56,086 nucleotides of DNA from contig JAOZOY010000004.1 in NCBI GenBank assembly GCA_029933005.1, forward strand, positions 1-56,086, in the 5' to 3' direction. Both the position numbers and the translations under genes were made by a program. Source of the DNA: Deltaproteobacteria bacterium. Lineage in GTDB: Bacteria > Desulfobacterota > Desulfobulbia > Desulfobulbales > SURF-16. How positions within the stretch are numbered: position 1 is the stretch's first letter; every line of letters begins with the position of its first letter. The notes below the pieces were generated by a model, which made no database searches, had not been told where the DNA came from, and saw only the letters and a list, made by a program, of their open reading frames with translations. Positions 8,422 through 17,295 of the stretch are shown in pieces.

Positions 8422-9095
8422 TGAAAATAGTGAATAACCAAAAAGGATTTACCCTTATTGAAGTAATGATCTCTCTGCTTATTTCAGGGATTGTCATGAT
8501 CTCAATTTATTCCGTATTTCAGTCTCAGCAAGATAGTTATGTTGCCCAGGATCAGGTTGCCGAAATGCAGCAGAATATTCGGGCCGGGGTGGATATGATG
8601 CTGCGAGAAATCAGGATGGCTGGATATGATCCTGATGATTTAGGTACTGCCGGAATTACTATTGCAACCCCTACTAGTGTTACATTTACCCTGGTTGCCG
8701 ATGATGATGGTGTGGATAATAATAGTGATGGCAAAATTGATGAGTCCGGAGAATTGAAGACAATTCAATATGATCTTTATGATGCTTATGGCGACGGTGA
8801 CACTGATCTTGGCAGGCAGATTGGCGCAACAGCAACAAGCAAGAGGCCATTGGCTGAGAATATTGATAATTTAGAATTTCGTTATCTGGATTCCAGCGGG
8901 AACCCAACAGCTGTTTTGAATAATATCAGAAGTATACAGCTATCAATTCTTGCCAGAGCCGACCGGCCGGATCGTAAGATATTGAATACGCTATCAAATA
9001 CAGCAAAATCAGGGGCCGTCTGGGGACCATACAACGATAACTTTCGCCGCCGTATTTCAACAACAACAGTCAAATGCCGTAATTTGGGATTATGA
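8421..9095 (+). CDS. pilW: PilW-type minor pilin
   Basis: Minor pilin of the type IVa tip complex. The ATG at 8421 overlaps the fimT stop (TGATG); an in-frame GTG three bases earlier is the alternative. The 9-residue leader MKIVNNQKG precedes FTLIEVMISLLISGIVMISIYSVF, giving Glu at +5. Downstream VAEMQQNIRAGVDMMLREIRMAGYDP is the typical PilW/GspJ amphipathic helix. Residues about 93-112 carry an acidic stretch (DDDGVDNNSDGKIDESGE) that closely resembles the Asp/Asn/Gly calcium-type repeats in PilV and PilY1 of the same operon. Length (224) is shorter than many PilW proteins. Overlaps pilV by 4 bp. Confidence 0.85.
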   Translation: MKIVNNQKGFTLIEVMISLLISGIVMISIYSVFQSQQDSYVAQDQVAEMQQNIRAGVDMMLREIRMAGYDPDDLGTAGITIATPTSVTFTLVADDDGVDNNSDGKIDESGELKTIQYDLYDAYGDGDTDLGRQIGATATSKRPLAENIDNLEFRYLDSSGNPTAVLNNIRSIQLSILARADRPDRKILNTLSNTAKSGAVWGPYNDNFRRRISTTTVKCRNLGL

Positions 9096-9658
9096 TGATA
9101 AACTTATACAGTATGCAGAACCAGTCGGGTTTTACCCTTTTGGAGGTATTAATTGCCGTGGCGATCCTGACTATCGGTATTTTGTCAGTCAACGCCATGC
9201 AGGTCACATCTATTAATGGCAATTCTTCAGCAAATAACATGACGAAATCTACTAATTTGGCGTCAGACTATTTGGAGAAGATGTTGAATATGCCATTTGA
9301 TTCCGGAACCAATGGGACAGATGATGATGGTGATGGTGCGACTGATGAACCTGATGAGAAGTTTGATGATGGGACAGGAGCAAATAACGGCAGCGCTGGA
9401 CTCGATGATAATGGGCTTGATGATGATAATGATGGTGCGATTGATGAAGCTGGTGAGCTTTTTGCGAACAGGTATAAACCGTTTGTTATAGGAAGTACTG
9501 ATGGTTTTGTCCCATCATCTGATGGCAAATATAATGTTTTCTGGAATGTTGCTGATAATTATCCTCAGAACAATATGAAAACCATAAGAGTATTTGTTCA
9601 AAATAATAGTGCGACAGTAAAAACGGTATCATTTACCAATTGCAAAATTAATTTTTAA
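9092..9658 (+). CDS. pilV: PilV-type minor pilin with acidic Ca-type repeats
   Basis: The 188-residue product has leader MMINLYSMQNQSG, then FTLLEVLIAVAILTIGILSVNAMQ with Glu at +5, and the PilV/GspI-like segment ATNLASDYLEKMLNMPF (here STNLASDYLEKML). Residues about 75-125 hold two acidic repeats, DDDGDGATDEPDE and DDDNDGAIDEAGE, of the same kind as those in PilW and PilY1. Starts at ATG 9092 within the pilW stop; a second ATG at 9095 is equally possible. Would take part in the priming complex at the pilus tip and help recruit PilY1. Confidence 0.85.
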   Translation: MMINLYSMQNQSGFTLLEVLIAVAILTIGILSVNAMQVTSINGNSSANNMTKSTNLASDYLEKMLNMPFDSGTNGTDDDGDGATDEPDEKFDDGTGANNGSAGLDDNGLDDDNDGAIDEAGELFANRYKPFVIGSTDGFVPSSDGKYNVFWNVADNYPQNNMKTIRVFVQNNSATVKTVSFTNCKINF

Positions 9659-9671
9659 AAATGGTGGCACC

Positions 9672-10181
9672 GTGCAAATTTTAAATACTGCAAACAATGA
9701 GAACGGCTTTGTTTTGGTTGCCTCATTAATGATTCTTATGATTTTAGTGGTGCTCGGTATTGCCGCTATCAACACAACTACAATTGAACAGCAGATTGCC
9801 GGAAACGAAAAAGTCGCCAAGGATAATTTTTACAATGCAGAAGCTGCTGCCCAGGAAGGAGCTCAGCGTTTGGAAAACGAGAATGATTCGGATAACCTCA
9901 GGGCTAAGCGTAGCAGTTTTAAATGGTTATTCAGTGGAACGGACGAGGATGGTTTCCTTGATGACCCTGCTGAGTGGCAGGCAATTATTAATGATTTGCT
10001 TTCCGGTTTGAATAATTCTGCTATATCATTAGTTGCTATAGACAAAGGAGTGGTCAAGGGTAAAAAGTCCTCGTCTCTGAAAATAACTTCCAGTTCTCTT
10101 TATGAGTATCATCTGCTCGGTCGAGCTACTAAAAATAATGGTCAGAAAATTATAGAAATTGGCTATAAAAAGAGGTTTTAA
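9672..10181 (+). CDS. pilX: PilX-type minor pilin
   Basis: The 169-residue product starts at GTG 9672, with leader MQILNTANNENG followed by FVLVASLMILMILVVLGIAAINTTTIEQQIAGNEK. The +5 residue is Ala rather than Glu, as is usual for PilX/GspK-like proteins that cap the tip. The conserved helix KDNFYNAEAAAQEGAQRLEN matches the PilX N-terminal domain. It lies 13 bp after pilV and 12 bp before pilY1, clearly in the same operon. The ribosome site GGTGG is weak and only a few bases from the GTG. Confidence 0.85.
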   Translation: MQILNTANNENGFVLVASLMILMILVVLGIAAINTTTIEQQIAGNEKVAKDNFYNAEAAAQEGAQRLENENDSDNLRAKRSSFKWLFSGTDEDGFLDDPAEWQAIINDLLSGLNNSAISLVAIDKGVVKGKKSSSLKITSSSLYEYHLLGRATKNNGQKIIEIGYKKRF

Positions 10182-10193
10182 GGGGTAAGAATA

Positions 10194-13100
10194 ATGAAGA
10201 CCGCACAAAATAATTGTTTGTACGGGTATAAGGAAAAATGGGGTCAAAATTTTTTCAATTCCCCACTTATAGCCATTAGCCTTTGTTTCCTGTTTGTAGT
10301 CAATTCTTCGAGTTATGTTTACGCGGAAGAATTCAGTAATGATCCCATGGAAACTAAAATTCAGGCCGCTCCGGCTAATATCATGTTCGTTCTCGACAAT
10401 TCCGGCAGTATGGACTGGGAGTTTATGACTCCAGAAAATGATGGGGAATTTCACGATGAACGTTATGTTTTTGACATTTCAGACAATCAATATAGTGATA
10501 TATTAACCGGAAGTAAGCTTCTCGAATGGAAATCCCAGTGGGCTGGTTACAACAAAATTTATTATAATCCGGCGACAACCTATCATCCCTGGCCACGCTG
10601 GGAAGAGATGGACAGTACCAAGGCTGCTGACGGAACAACAATAAGTGCAGGCGGCACTTTACCTCCCCACGAGGCAGATATTAAAGAACCGAGATCCAAC
10701 CCAGTCGGCAATACTCCGACCTTAAGTATCCTTGATACATTTTATGCCAATGTACCGGTCAATAATTTTACTATTGTGGATGATGATGATGGCTCTCCGG
10801 CCTTTACCTCCACCGGAAGCTGGAATGAATCTATTATGACTCCTGAATGGAATGGTTACTCAAAGTACACAAGTACGGATGGGGACAGGGTAGTTTTCAC
10901 GCCGGATATACCGGAAACCGATGCTTATAATATCTATGCTTGGTGGAACTGTTTTGATGATCGAGATCGAAACGCGCTAGTCGAGATTGACGCCGACGAT
11001 GACGGCGTCATTGACGCCTCAGAGAGAAAAGATCAGCGTTCGACCAGCAATAACATCCCGGAAACTGGCGTGTGCGGCGAGTGGCTGCCTCTTTTTGGCG
11101 GCGTTAGTTTCGTGTTTTCCCAGGGACACCATGGCACGGTAACCATTATCAGGGATAGTCCGGATGGCAGTTCCACCGTTGCTGATGCCATTGCCTTTGT
11201 CGTGGCAGGAACAATCATGACGGAATCAGCCGTTGATATCAAAAATGCTCATTATTATATGGTTAATGATATAGATAATGATGGGGAGGCTGAGGCAGGT
11301 GAGGTCTATCTCGTTAATTTTATCTGGAATGATGCAGATTCCGACTCAGAAGTTGATGATGGAGAAATAAGCCGAAATTACTATCTGGTTTCTTTCAGCA
11401 GCAGCACAAGTAATCATGAAGTCGTGCAGTATCTGTTGCCTGTGAACTCTGACGTTGCAGACCAAGGCAATGATGATATTCCTGATACTATTCAACCAGT
11501 AAAGACTAATGAAGACGGTTCGAAATCCTATTTGACCGATATGGAAGATCTGCAGAATTTTGTCAACTGGTTTTCTTTTTACAGGCGGCGTGAGTTGACG
11601 GCCAAGGCTGCAATTGCAAGAACTATTGATGATCTTGAATGGGTTAATGTTGGTTATTATACACTGCACAGCACCGGCGGTGCCCGCCAGACTGTTTTGC
11701 CTGTCAAGGTAGATGCCACTAATGAAGTTATTGTAGATAACCAGGACAGTGGTTTTACAAAAAGCAGTTCATGGTATGAGTCTGGTTCCCAACCAGAATA
11801 TAATGGCAGTTCAGTCTATACCGGCAGTTCCGGAAAATGGGCAAAATGGACTCCAAATATTTCGGCAACAGGAATGTTCGAAGTTTTTGCCTGGTGGAAT
11901 TGTTATTATAATCGTGACCAAAAGGCAAAATTCACCATTAGTCACGCGGGCGGTACAACGGTAAAATATTTAAACCAGAGAGCATCTTCCAATCACACTG
12001 TAACAACCAAAAATGACTGTGAGGATGCCAGTGGTTCGGGTTGCTGCGGCTACTGGGTCAGTCTTGGTTCCTATACTTTTAACCAGGGAAATACCGGCTA
12101 TGTCCAGGTGGAACGTCATGCATCCAGCACCGGCAGTTCCACCGATGCGGATGCGGTTAAATTTGTAGGGGGTGGTTCTGTAAACGTCGATGAGACTGAT
12201 ACTCTGCTCGACACATTGTACTCCATTGATTCCAATGGCGGCACTCCGCTTCGTCAATCTTTGCGTGATGTGGGGCGCTACTTTGACCAGGATGACGGAT
12301 ATACCGGCAATCTTGGCACCTCACCGTATGAGAGTGAGGCTGATGGTGGCGCCTGTCAGCAGGCCTTTGCAATTGCCATGACAGATGGGTACTGGAATGG
12401 CAGCAGTCCCGGTGTTGGTCATCAGGATCAAGGCGAAGGCGCGCCCTATCAGGATAATGTCGCAGATACCTTGGCGGATGTGGCCTGGAAATTTTACGAT
12501 GCTGATCTGGCTGATAGTCTGCCCAATGATATGCCGACTAATAATTATGATAAAAATAAAACTCAGCACATGGTCACTTTTTCAGTATCATTCGGGTTAA
12601 GCGGCTTGATTGATACTAATGATATTGATGATGATGGCAGCGTTGATGATCCTGGATATGTAGATGACCCTTATTTTCTGAATCCTGACACCCCAACGCC
12701 GATCTGGCCTGATCCGACAAATAGTTGCTACTCCTGTCCAAAAAAAATAGATGATTTGTGGCATGCTTCTGTGAATGGCCGGGGCCGTTTCTTCCAGGCT
12801 GATGATCCTGACACACTTGTCTCTTCATTGAAGGAGTTGTTTAAGGATATCAGTTCAAGAACAGCGTCTGGCGCTTCGGTGTCTGTCAATGGTGATGAGT
12901 TGAGTACTGGACTGGTTTTATACCAGTCAAGTTACACGGCCGGGTTATGGACAGGTAATGTGACTGCGTACCCCATCGATCCCGTTTCCGGAGAAGTAAA
13001 AAAACAGGAAGATGATATCCTCTGGCAGGCCAGGGAGCAATTGCAGAATCAGGACTGGCAGTATGGACGTCGTATTATTACCTCTGACCTGAACGGTTCG

Positions 13101-15461
13101 GGCATCGCGTTTCGTTACTCCGCCGCCGGTTTGTCAACTACGCAGAAAGATTGTCTGGATAATAATGCTGATGTGGTTAGATATTTGCGCGGTAAAGAGA
13201 TAACCGGTTTCAGGAGTAGAACCAAGAAACTTGGCGATATTGTTCACTCCGCTCCTTTGTTAGTAAATTCAACTATTTATACCGGTGGGAATGACGGCAT
13301 GCTGCATGCCTTCAACGCCGATACTGGCGAAGAACGTTTTGCCTATGTTCCTCTTCATGTTTTCAGTTATCTGTATGACTTGACCAAAACTGATTACAGC
13401 CACCGTTTTTATGTAGATGCCACTCCTTATGCCAAGGAATTGGTATTTTTTGCTGGTGATTTTACTGATGACGGCCTGGATAATGATGGTGATGGCGTCA
13501 TTGATGAAGCCGATGAAGATTACTCGGATTCAGTTGATAATGACGGAGATGGCTCAACAGACGAGAAGTTTGAGAAGAAACAAATGACATTGTTGGTCGG
13601 CGCTTTGAAAAAGGGCGGTCGTGGCATTTATGCCCTTGATATCAGTTCAGCAGATACTGTTGATGAAAACACAACAGAGGCAAGTCTTGTCAACATGGTT
13701 AAATGGGAATATCCTCCAGCTCCTGCCGGCATGATATTTGAGTATGCCGGCGACCAGACCAGTGACGGCGTGGATAATGACGGCGATGGCGTAACTGATG
13801 AGGCTGATGAAGATTACAGTGACGGCTATGATAATGACGGAGACGGGGACACTGATGAGGAGGGTGAAAAATGGCTTAATTTCGGTGATGATGACATGGG
13901 ATATACTTTCAGCGATCCTTTTATAGTTCGGTCTTATAAATCTTTCAATGAAGCCTCAAGTTCTGATCATCCCTGGGTAGTCATTTTCGGTAACGGCTAT
14001 GAAAGTAGAAATGGTCATGCCGTCCTTTATATAGTTGATGCTCTGGATGGTACGTTAATAAGAAAAATTGATACCGGGGTTGGTGGCAATAATGGCTTAT
14101 CCACTCCAGCTATAGTCGATGTGGATAACGATGATCGGGCTGATTACGTTTATGCCGGGGATCTTTTGGGCAATATGTGGAAATTTGATATTACTGCCCA
14201 TGATCCGGATAACTGGGGCGTGGCGTATGGGACGGATATTGGGAATCCAACTGGGAAGCAACGTATTGATTATGTGGATACGGATGGAGGTATTCCGGCA
14301 AACCATGATGACCCTCGGCCTCTGTTCTCGGCAGCCGGCCAGCCGATTACATCAACGCCGGATGTTATGTATCACTGTGAATATGAAAAAAATGGATTTA
14401 TGATCATATTTGGAACAGGTAAGTTTCTTGGCGAGGATGACCGCTCTGATACAAGTCAGCAGACAATCTTCGGCATCTGGGATTTTGCCAATATGGTAGA
14501 TGCTGATTCCGATGGTCGGGATAATGATCATGATGGTGTCATTGATGAGGGTACTGACGGACTTGACAATGATAGTGATGGTCATGTTGATGAAGATGAT
14601 GAAGGAGAAGAAAAACTGGATTCCGGCGCTTATCTTGGAAGCTGGAGTAGAGCCACAAATACTATTGACAATCTCAACGGTGTTGAGCTGCTGGAACAGG
14701 CAGAAATTGACTGGCGTTATCTTAATGGCTCGTATCTGCGAACCTTAAGCGATTACAGTCCCCAGTGGTATTTACAATGTGCTGATGGAGTTGATAATGA
14801 TGGTGATGGCTATATTGATGATGAGGATGATGGGAACGATGGTCATGGTACTCCTGAAAAGTGTGTTCCTGTCTCACCTTCAGCATACTTCAGCGATGGT
14901 GAAGATAATGACGGTGACGGTGACGTAGATGAAACAGGGGAAAATATTGGTCATGCCGGCTGGTTTTTTGATCTGCCTTACATGGTAGATGCCAGTTCTG
15001 ATGGAATTGATAATGATGGTGACGGTGACACCGATGAAGCTGGTGAAGAAAAACGAGCCGGTGAACGGGTTATCAAGGATGTGCTCATCCGTGACGGCAG
15101 GGCGATTGTCATCACCTTTATACCTGAAGATTCTCCTTGTACTGGCGGCGGTTATTCCATTATTCATGAAATGGACGCCTGTGACGGCAGCAGGTTAAGC
15201 AGCCCGGTGTTTGATATTAATAATGATGGTGTGATCGACGATCGTGACTTGATTCCAATAATAGATGAATTTGGAAATACGATTTATGTACCGCCTACGG
15301 GCAAGATGTTTGATGGAATTTTGCATACTCCTGTTATTGTCGGTGATCCCGATGAAACGCGTAACAGGGAAATGAAGATTTTCAGTAGTTCCGCCGGGAC
15401 AACAGAAGTTGTATGGGAAAAAAAAGAGAAGGTCGGTTTTTATTACTGGCGGGAACATTAA
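10194..15461 (+). CDS. pilY1: PilY1-type pilus tip adhesin with extra Ca-type repeats and two CBD-like inserts
   Basis: Secreted tip protein of 1755 residues, larger than typical PilY1 (~1160 in Pseudomonas). A signal peptide (about 1-45) is followed by a VWA-like domain with MIDAS DNSGSM (residue ~68) that resumes at ~455 and ~680. Two segments, ~193-338 and ~510-659, resemble each other and the golvesin/Xly carbohydrate-binding-like domain (SGFTKSSSWYESG, WTPNI, FAWWNCY, YWVSLGSYTFN, DADAVKFV). They split the VWA domain. The C-terminal PilY1 beta-propeller begins near 1010 (KLGDIVHSAPLLV) and keeps the known PilY1 Ca site in VDVDNDDRADYVYAGD. Nine further DNDGDG-type acidic repeats (for example DNDGDGVIDEADED) lie between ~1092 and ~1620, mostly in pairs. 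Last large gene of the minor-pilin operon. Domain limits are estimates. Confidence 0.9.
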   Translation: MKTAQNNCLYGYKEKWGQNFFNSPLIAISLCFLFVVNSSSYVYAEEFSNDPMETKIQAAPANIMFVLDNSGSMDWEFMTPENDGEFHDERYVFDISDNQYSDILTGSKLLEWKSQWAGYNKIYYNPATTYHPWPRWEEMDSTKAADGTTISAGGTLPPHEADIKEPRSNPVGNTPTLSILDTFYANVPVNNFTIVDDDDGSPAFTSTGSWNESIMTPEWNGYSKYTSTDGDRVVFTPDIPETDAYNIYAWWNCFDDRDRNALVEIDADDDGVIDASERKDQRSTSNNIPETGVCGEWLPLFGGVSFVFSQGHHGTVTIIRDSPDGSSTVADAIAFVVAGTIMTESAVDIKNAHYYMVNDIDNDGEAEAGEVYLVNFIWNDADSDSEVDDGEISRNYYLVSFSSSTSNHEVVQYLLPVNSDVADQGNDDIPDTIQPVKTNEDGSKSYLTDMEDLQNFVNWFSFYRRRELTAKAAIARTIDDLEWVNVGYYTLHSTGGARQTVLPVKVDATNEVIVDNQDSGFTKSSSWYESGSQPEYNGSSVYTGSSGKWAKWTPNISATGMFEVFAWWNCYYNRDQKAKFTISHAGGTTVKYLNQRASSNHTVTTKNDCEDASGSGCCGYWVSLGSYTFNQGNTGYVQVERHASSTGSSTDADAVKFVGGGSVNVDETDTLLDTLYSIDSNGGTPLRQSLRDVGRYFDQDDGYTGNLGTSPYESEADGGACQQAFAIAMTDGYWNGSSPGVGHQDQGEGAPYQDNVADTLADVAWKFYDADLADSLPNDMPTNNYDKNKTQHMVTFSVSFGLSGLIDTNDIDDDGSVDDPGYVDDPYFLNPDTPTPIWPDPTNSCYSCPKKIDDLWHASVNGRGRFFQADDPDTLVSSLKELFKDISSRTASGASVSVNGDELSTGLVLYQSSYTAGLWTGNVTAYPIDPVSGEVKKQEDDILWQAREQLQNQDWQYGRRIITSDLNGSGIAFRYSAAGLSTTQKDCLDNNADVVRYLRGKEITGFRSRTKKLGDIVHSAPLLVNSTIYTGGNDGMLHAFNADTGEERFAYVPLHVFSYLYDLTKTDYSHRFYVDATPYAKELVFFAGDFTDDGLDNDGDGVIDEADEDYSDSVDNDGDGSTDEKFEKKQMTLLVGALKKGGRGIYALDISSADTVDENTTEASLVNMVKWEYPPAPAGMIFEYAGDQTSDGVDNDGDGVTDEADEDYSDGYDNDGDGDTDEEGEKWLNFGDDDMGYTFSDPFIVRSYKSFNEASSSDHPWVVIFGNGYESRNGHAVLYIVDALDGTLIRKIDTGVGGNNGLSTPAIVDVDNDDRADYVYAGDLLGNMWKFDITAHDPDNWGVAYGTDIGNPTGKQRIDYVDTDGGIPANHDDPRPLFSAAGQPITSTPDVMYHCEYEKNGFMIIFGTGKFLGEDDRSDTSQQTIFGIWDFANMVDADSDGRDNDHDGVIDEGTDGLDNDSDGHVDEDDEGEEKLDSGAYLGSWSRATNTIDNLNGVELLEQAEIDWRYLNGSYLRTLSDYSPQWYLQCADGVDNDGDGYIDDEDDGNDGHGTPEKCVPVSPSAYFSDGEDNDGDGDVDETGENIGHAGWFFDLPYMVDASSDGIDNDGDGDTDEAGEEKRAGERVIKDVLIRDGRAIVITFIPEDSPCTGGGYSIIHEMDACDGSRLSSPVFDINNDGVIDDRDLIPIIDEFGNTIYVPPTGKMFDGILHTPVIVGDPDETRNREMKIFSSSAGTTEVVWEKKEKVGFYYWREH

Positions 15462-15550
15462 AGGATTTTGGTCGCGATACAAGGGTTCGTTCAAAAAATT
15501 ACTATACATTTTGAGTGAGCCCGAAGGTGGAACCAAAGAGGTATCAGAAT

Positions 15551-15988
15551 ATGTTAGTACAACAGAAAAAAAAATATTGGCTGCTGTTGGGTGTAATTGT
15601 TTGGTGCGGGTTCAGTTGTGTATTTCGCGTTGACTGTATTGACGTTGATAGTGCCATTGCCGGTGAGCTTCAACCTTTACATTCTGGTTACCCAGAAGTT
15701 TTTGATGTCTCTGGTGTCATTGATTATATTACTGATGAAAATATAGTAATTAATGATTCTTCTTATGTGTTTTCTTCTTCAGTCAGGTTTTATGACTCTC
15801 GTGGAGTGACTGGTAAAGTAAATTTTCAGGTAGGGTCAATGGTTGGCGTACTGCTTAATGATAATCGTATCATTCATACGGTCTGGCTCATCAAAAAAGA
15901 TGAAAAGCGGAAGAAAAAAGAACAAGTCAAGTTGGAACCTAAATCATCTGGCCCCGTATATTATGAAGATGGTGTATGGACAAACTGA
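15551..15988 (+). CDS. small exported protein of the pilY1 operon, function unknown
   Basis: A 145-residue protein starting at ATG 15551, with AAAGAGG about 10 nt upstream; a longer start at 15515 is possible. It has a basic N-terminus and a hydrophobic segment (KKYWLLLGVIVWCGFSCVF), i.e. a signal peptide or anchor. The following domain of about 75 residues (VSGVIDYITDENIVINDSSYVF...VRFYDS) looks beta-rich, and the tail is very basic (KKDEKRKKKEQVK). I do not recognise the family. Its position 89 bp after pilY1 on the same strand suggests a role in pilus tip assembly or export, by context only. Confidence 0.65.
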   Translation: MLVQQKKKYWLLLGVIVWCGFSCVFRVDCIDVDSAIAGELQPLHSGYPEVFDVSGVIDYITDENIVINDSSYVFSSSVRFYDSRGVTGKVNFQVGSMVGVLLNDNRIIHTVWLIKKDEKRKKKEQVKLEPKSSGPVYYEDGVWTN

Positions 15989-16105
15989 TAAAGGATATCC
16001 TTTTGGAATCCCGTCATTTGTCAAAACAGAATGTCAACCGACTCCGAAAGCTATTGTAACAAATCATAAAGCAGATCATCTGTTCGATTTGTCAATAGTT
16101 CTATA

Positions 16106-16857
16106 TTACGAGAATTCCAGCTGAGTTGTCATGGTTGACTGAAGTCCCCGGATTACTTCTTCAATCACAAAGCTTTCAAATGAAAAACCAGTCACTGGAT
16201 GAAGAAGAAGCCTGTCCAGATCGGTAATTTTCAGAAAATAATGCAACAACCCCTGGTCCCGGAATAATCCTTTTCTTGCCTTCTGCACTTTCTTGAGTGG
16301 ATTTTGGTAAAAAGAGACAGGAAAGCCGCCTTTAAGCCAGACGTACAGACTCTGCCCGGTCTGCAGGGATGGCCGCAGCTTAAGAAAATCCCTGGGACGG
16401 GCAGTCTTGTCACTAATCATCTCATAGATGACTGGAAGGGGGAGATCATAAAATTCATTTTGTTTGAAAGGCCACAATTCCACCGTGGCGATCCGGCCGG
16501 CCAGGCTTTCACTGATTCCCCTGACGACCTCGGGAGAGCTTGAACCTGTCAACAGAAATCTGCCTTTCTGTTTCCTTTCGGCATCAATAACACCTCTGAG
16601 CGTTTTGAACAGATCCGGATACTGCTGAGCCTCATCAATAATCATTTTTCCCGGATTAATGGCAAAAAAAAGTGGTGGGATCGCTGCTGATCAGTTGATA
16701 GTCGTCCGGGCTTTTAAGATCATAGTATTTCCAGTCATCCCGTAACCCGCAGACTATCGTTGACTTGCCACACTGCCTTGGGCCAATAACTGCAACCGCC
16801 GGAAACGTCTCAAGCAGACGGTTGATTTTTTCTTTAATAGTTCATTTTTTTGTCCAT
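16106..16857 (-). pseudogene. frameshifted AAA_14/DUF4143 ATPase
   Basis: Conceptual translation from ATG 16857 gives MDKKMNY, then a frame change to IKEKINRLLETFPAVAVIGP and RQCGKST (P-loop). The frame holds through YYDLKSPDDYQLISSDPTTFF and breaks again at an 8-A run (16664-16671). It then continues as MIIDEAQQYPDLFKTLRG (Walker B), FLLTGSSSP (sensor) and the start of the DUF4143 domain. Translation stops at TAA 16106-16108, in the middle of what relatives write as FSYYRT. So there are two frameshifts and a premature stop. The longest intact piece is 16106-16645. The homopolymer break alone could be a sequencing error, but the others are not in homopolymers. Intact relatives are stand-alone ATPases of uncertain function. 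Confidence 0.8.
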
Positions 16858-17198
16858 GATATTAAGATGTTATTCATAAATATCATGGGTGTCAGCGCTG
16901 AGCTGGTTGTTTTTTTCACAAGCAGAAGAGAATTGATTTCCAAATGCCCCCCTTTTTGATTTTTGTGACAAAAAATGTAACGAAGTGACGTTTTTTGTCA
17001 CTGAGTAATGATGTATTTGCCAAAAAATGATTGCTCAGTGTTGGCATTATTCCATCTAAAGATGTTTAAACATGAAGGACTAAAAGAAATAATGAGAAAT
17101 ATTCTTTTGAGTTTCTCTGGCTAATTTATTGAAATAGTTCATTTGTTTAACATGGAGAGTTTTACGGATAAAAAAAATATTTTTAAAATCGTTGTGTC
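16858..17198. other. spacer upstream of the pilA promoter
   Basis: AT-rich spacer without a gene. It contains one strong palindrome, GTGACAAAAAATGT (16965-16978) facing ACGTTTTTTGTCAC (16988-17001), with 13 of 14 positions paired. Its place, about 200 bp upstream of the sigma-54-type promoter, is where activator sites can lie, but it could equally be a terminator-like hairpin or a small repeat. Confidence 0.5.
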
Positions 17199-17214
17199 TG
17201 GCATCCACTCTGCA
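17199..17214 (+). promoter_or_regulatory. probable sigma-54 promoter of pilA
   Basis: The sequence TGGCATCCACTCTGCA has GG (-24) and GC (-12) elements separated by exactly 10 bp, matching the consensus TGGCAC-N5-TTGC(A/T) at the key positions (TGGCA and TGCA). The predicted start would lie near 17225, about 70 bp before the pilA ATG. Sigma-54 control by PilSR-type activators is well known for pilA in Pseudomonas and Myxococcus. Confidence 0.7.
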
Positions 17215-17295
17215 TTCCCAAAAGACAAAATAGTAAATCGGCATGTTTATTAAGAGGCATGTTAAAGCAAAATAACTAAAACTGGAGGGAATTTT

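Noticed and set aside
17039-17055. Another TGGCA motif upstream of pilA
   Set aside because: Lacks GC at the right spacing; the site at 17199 fits better.
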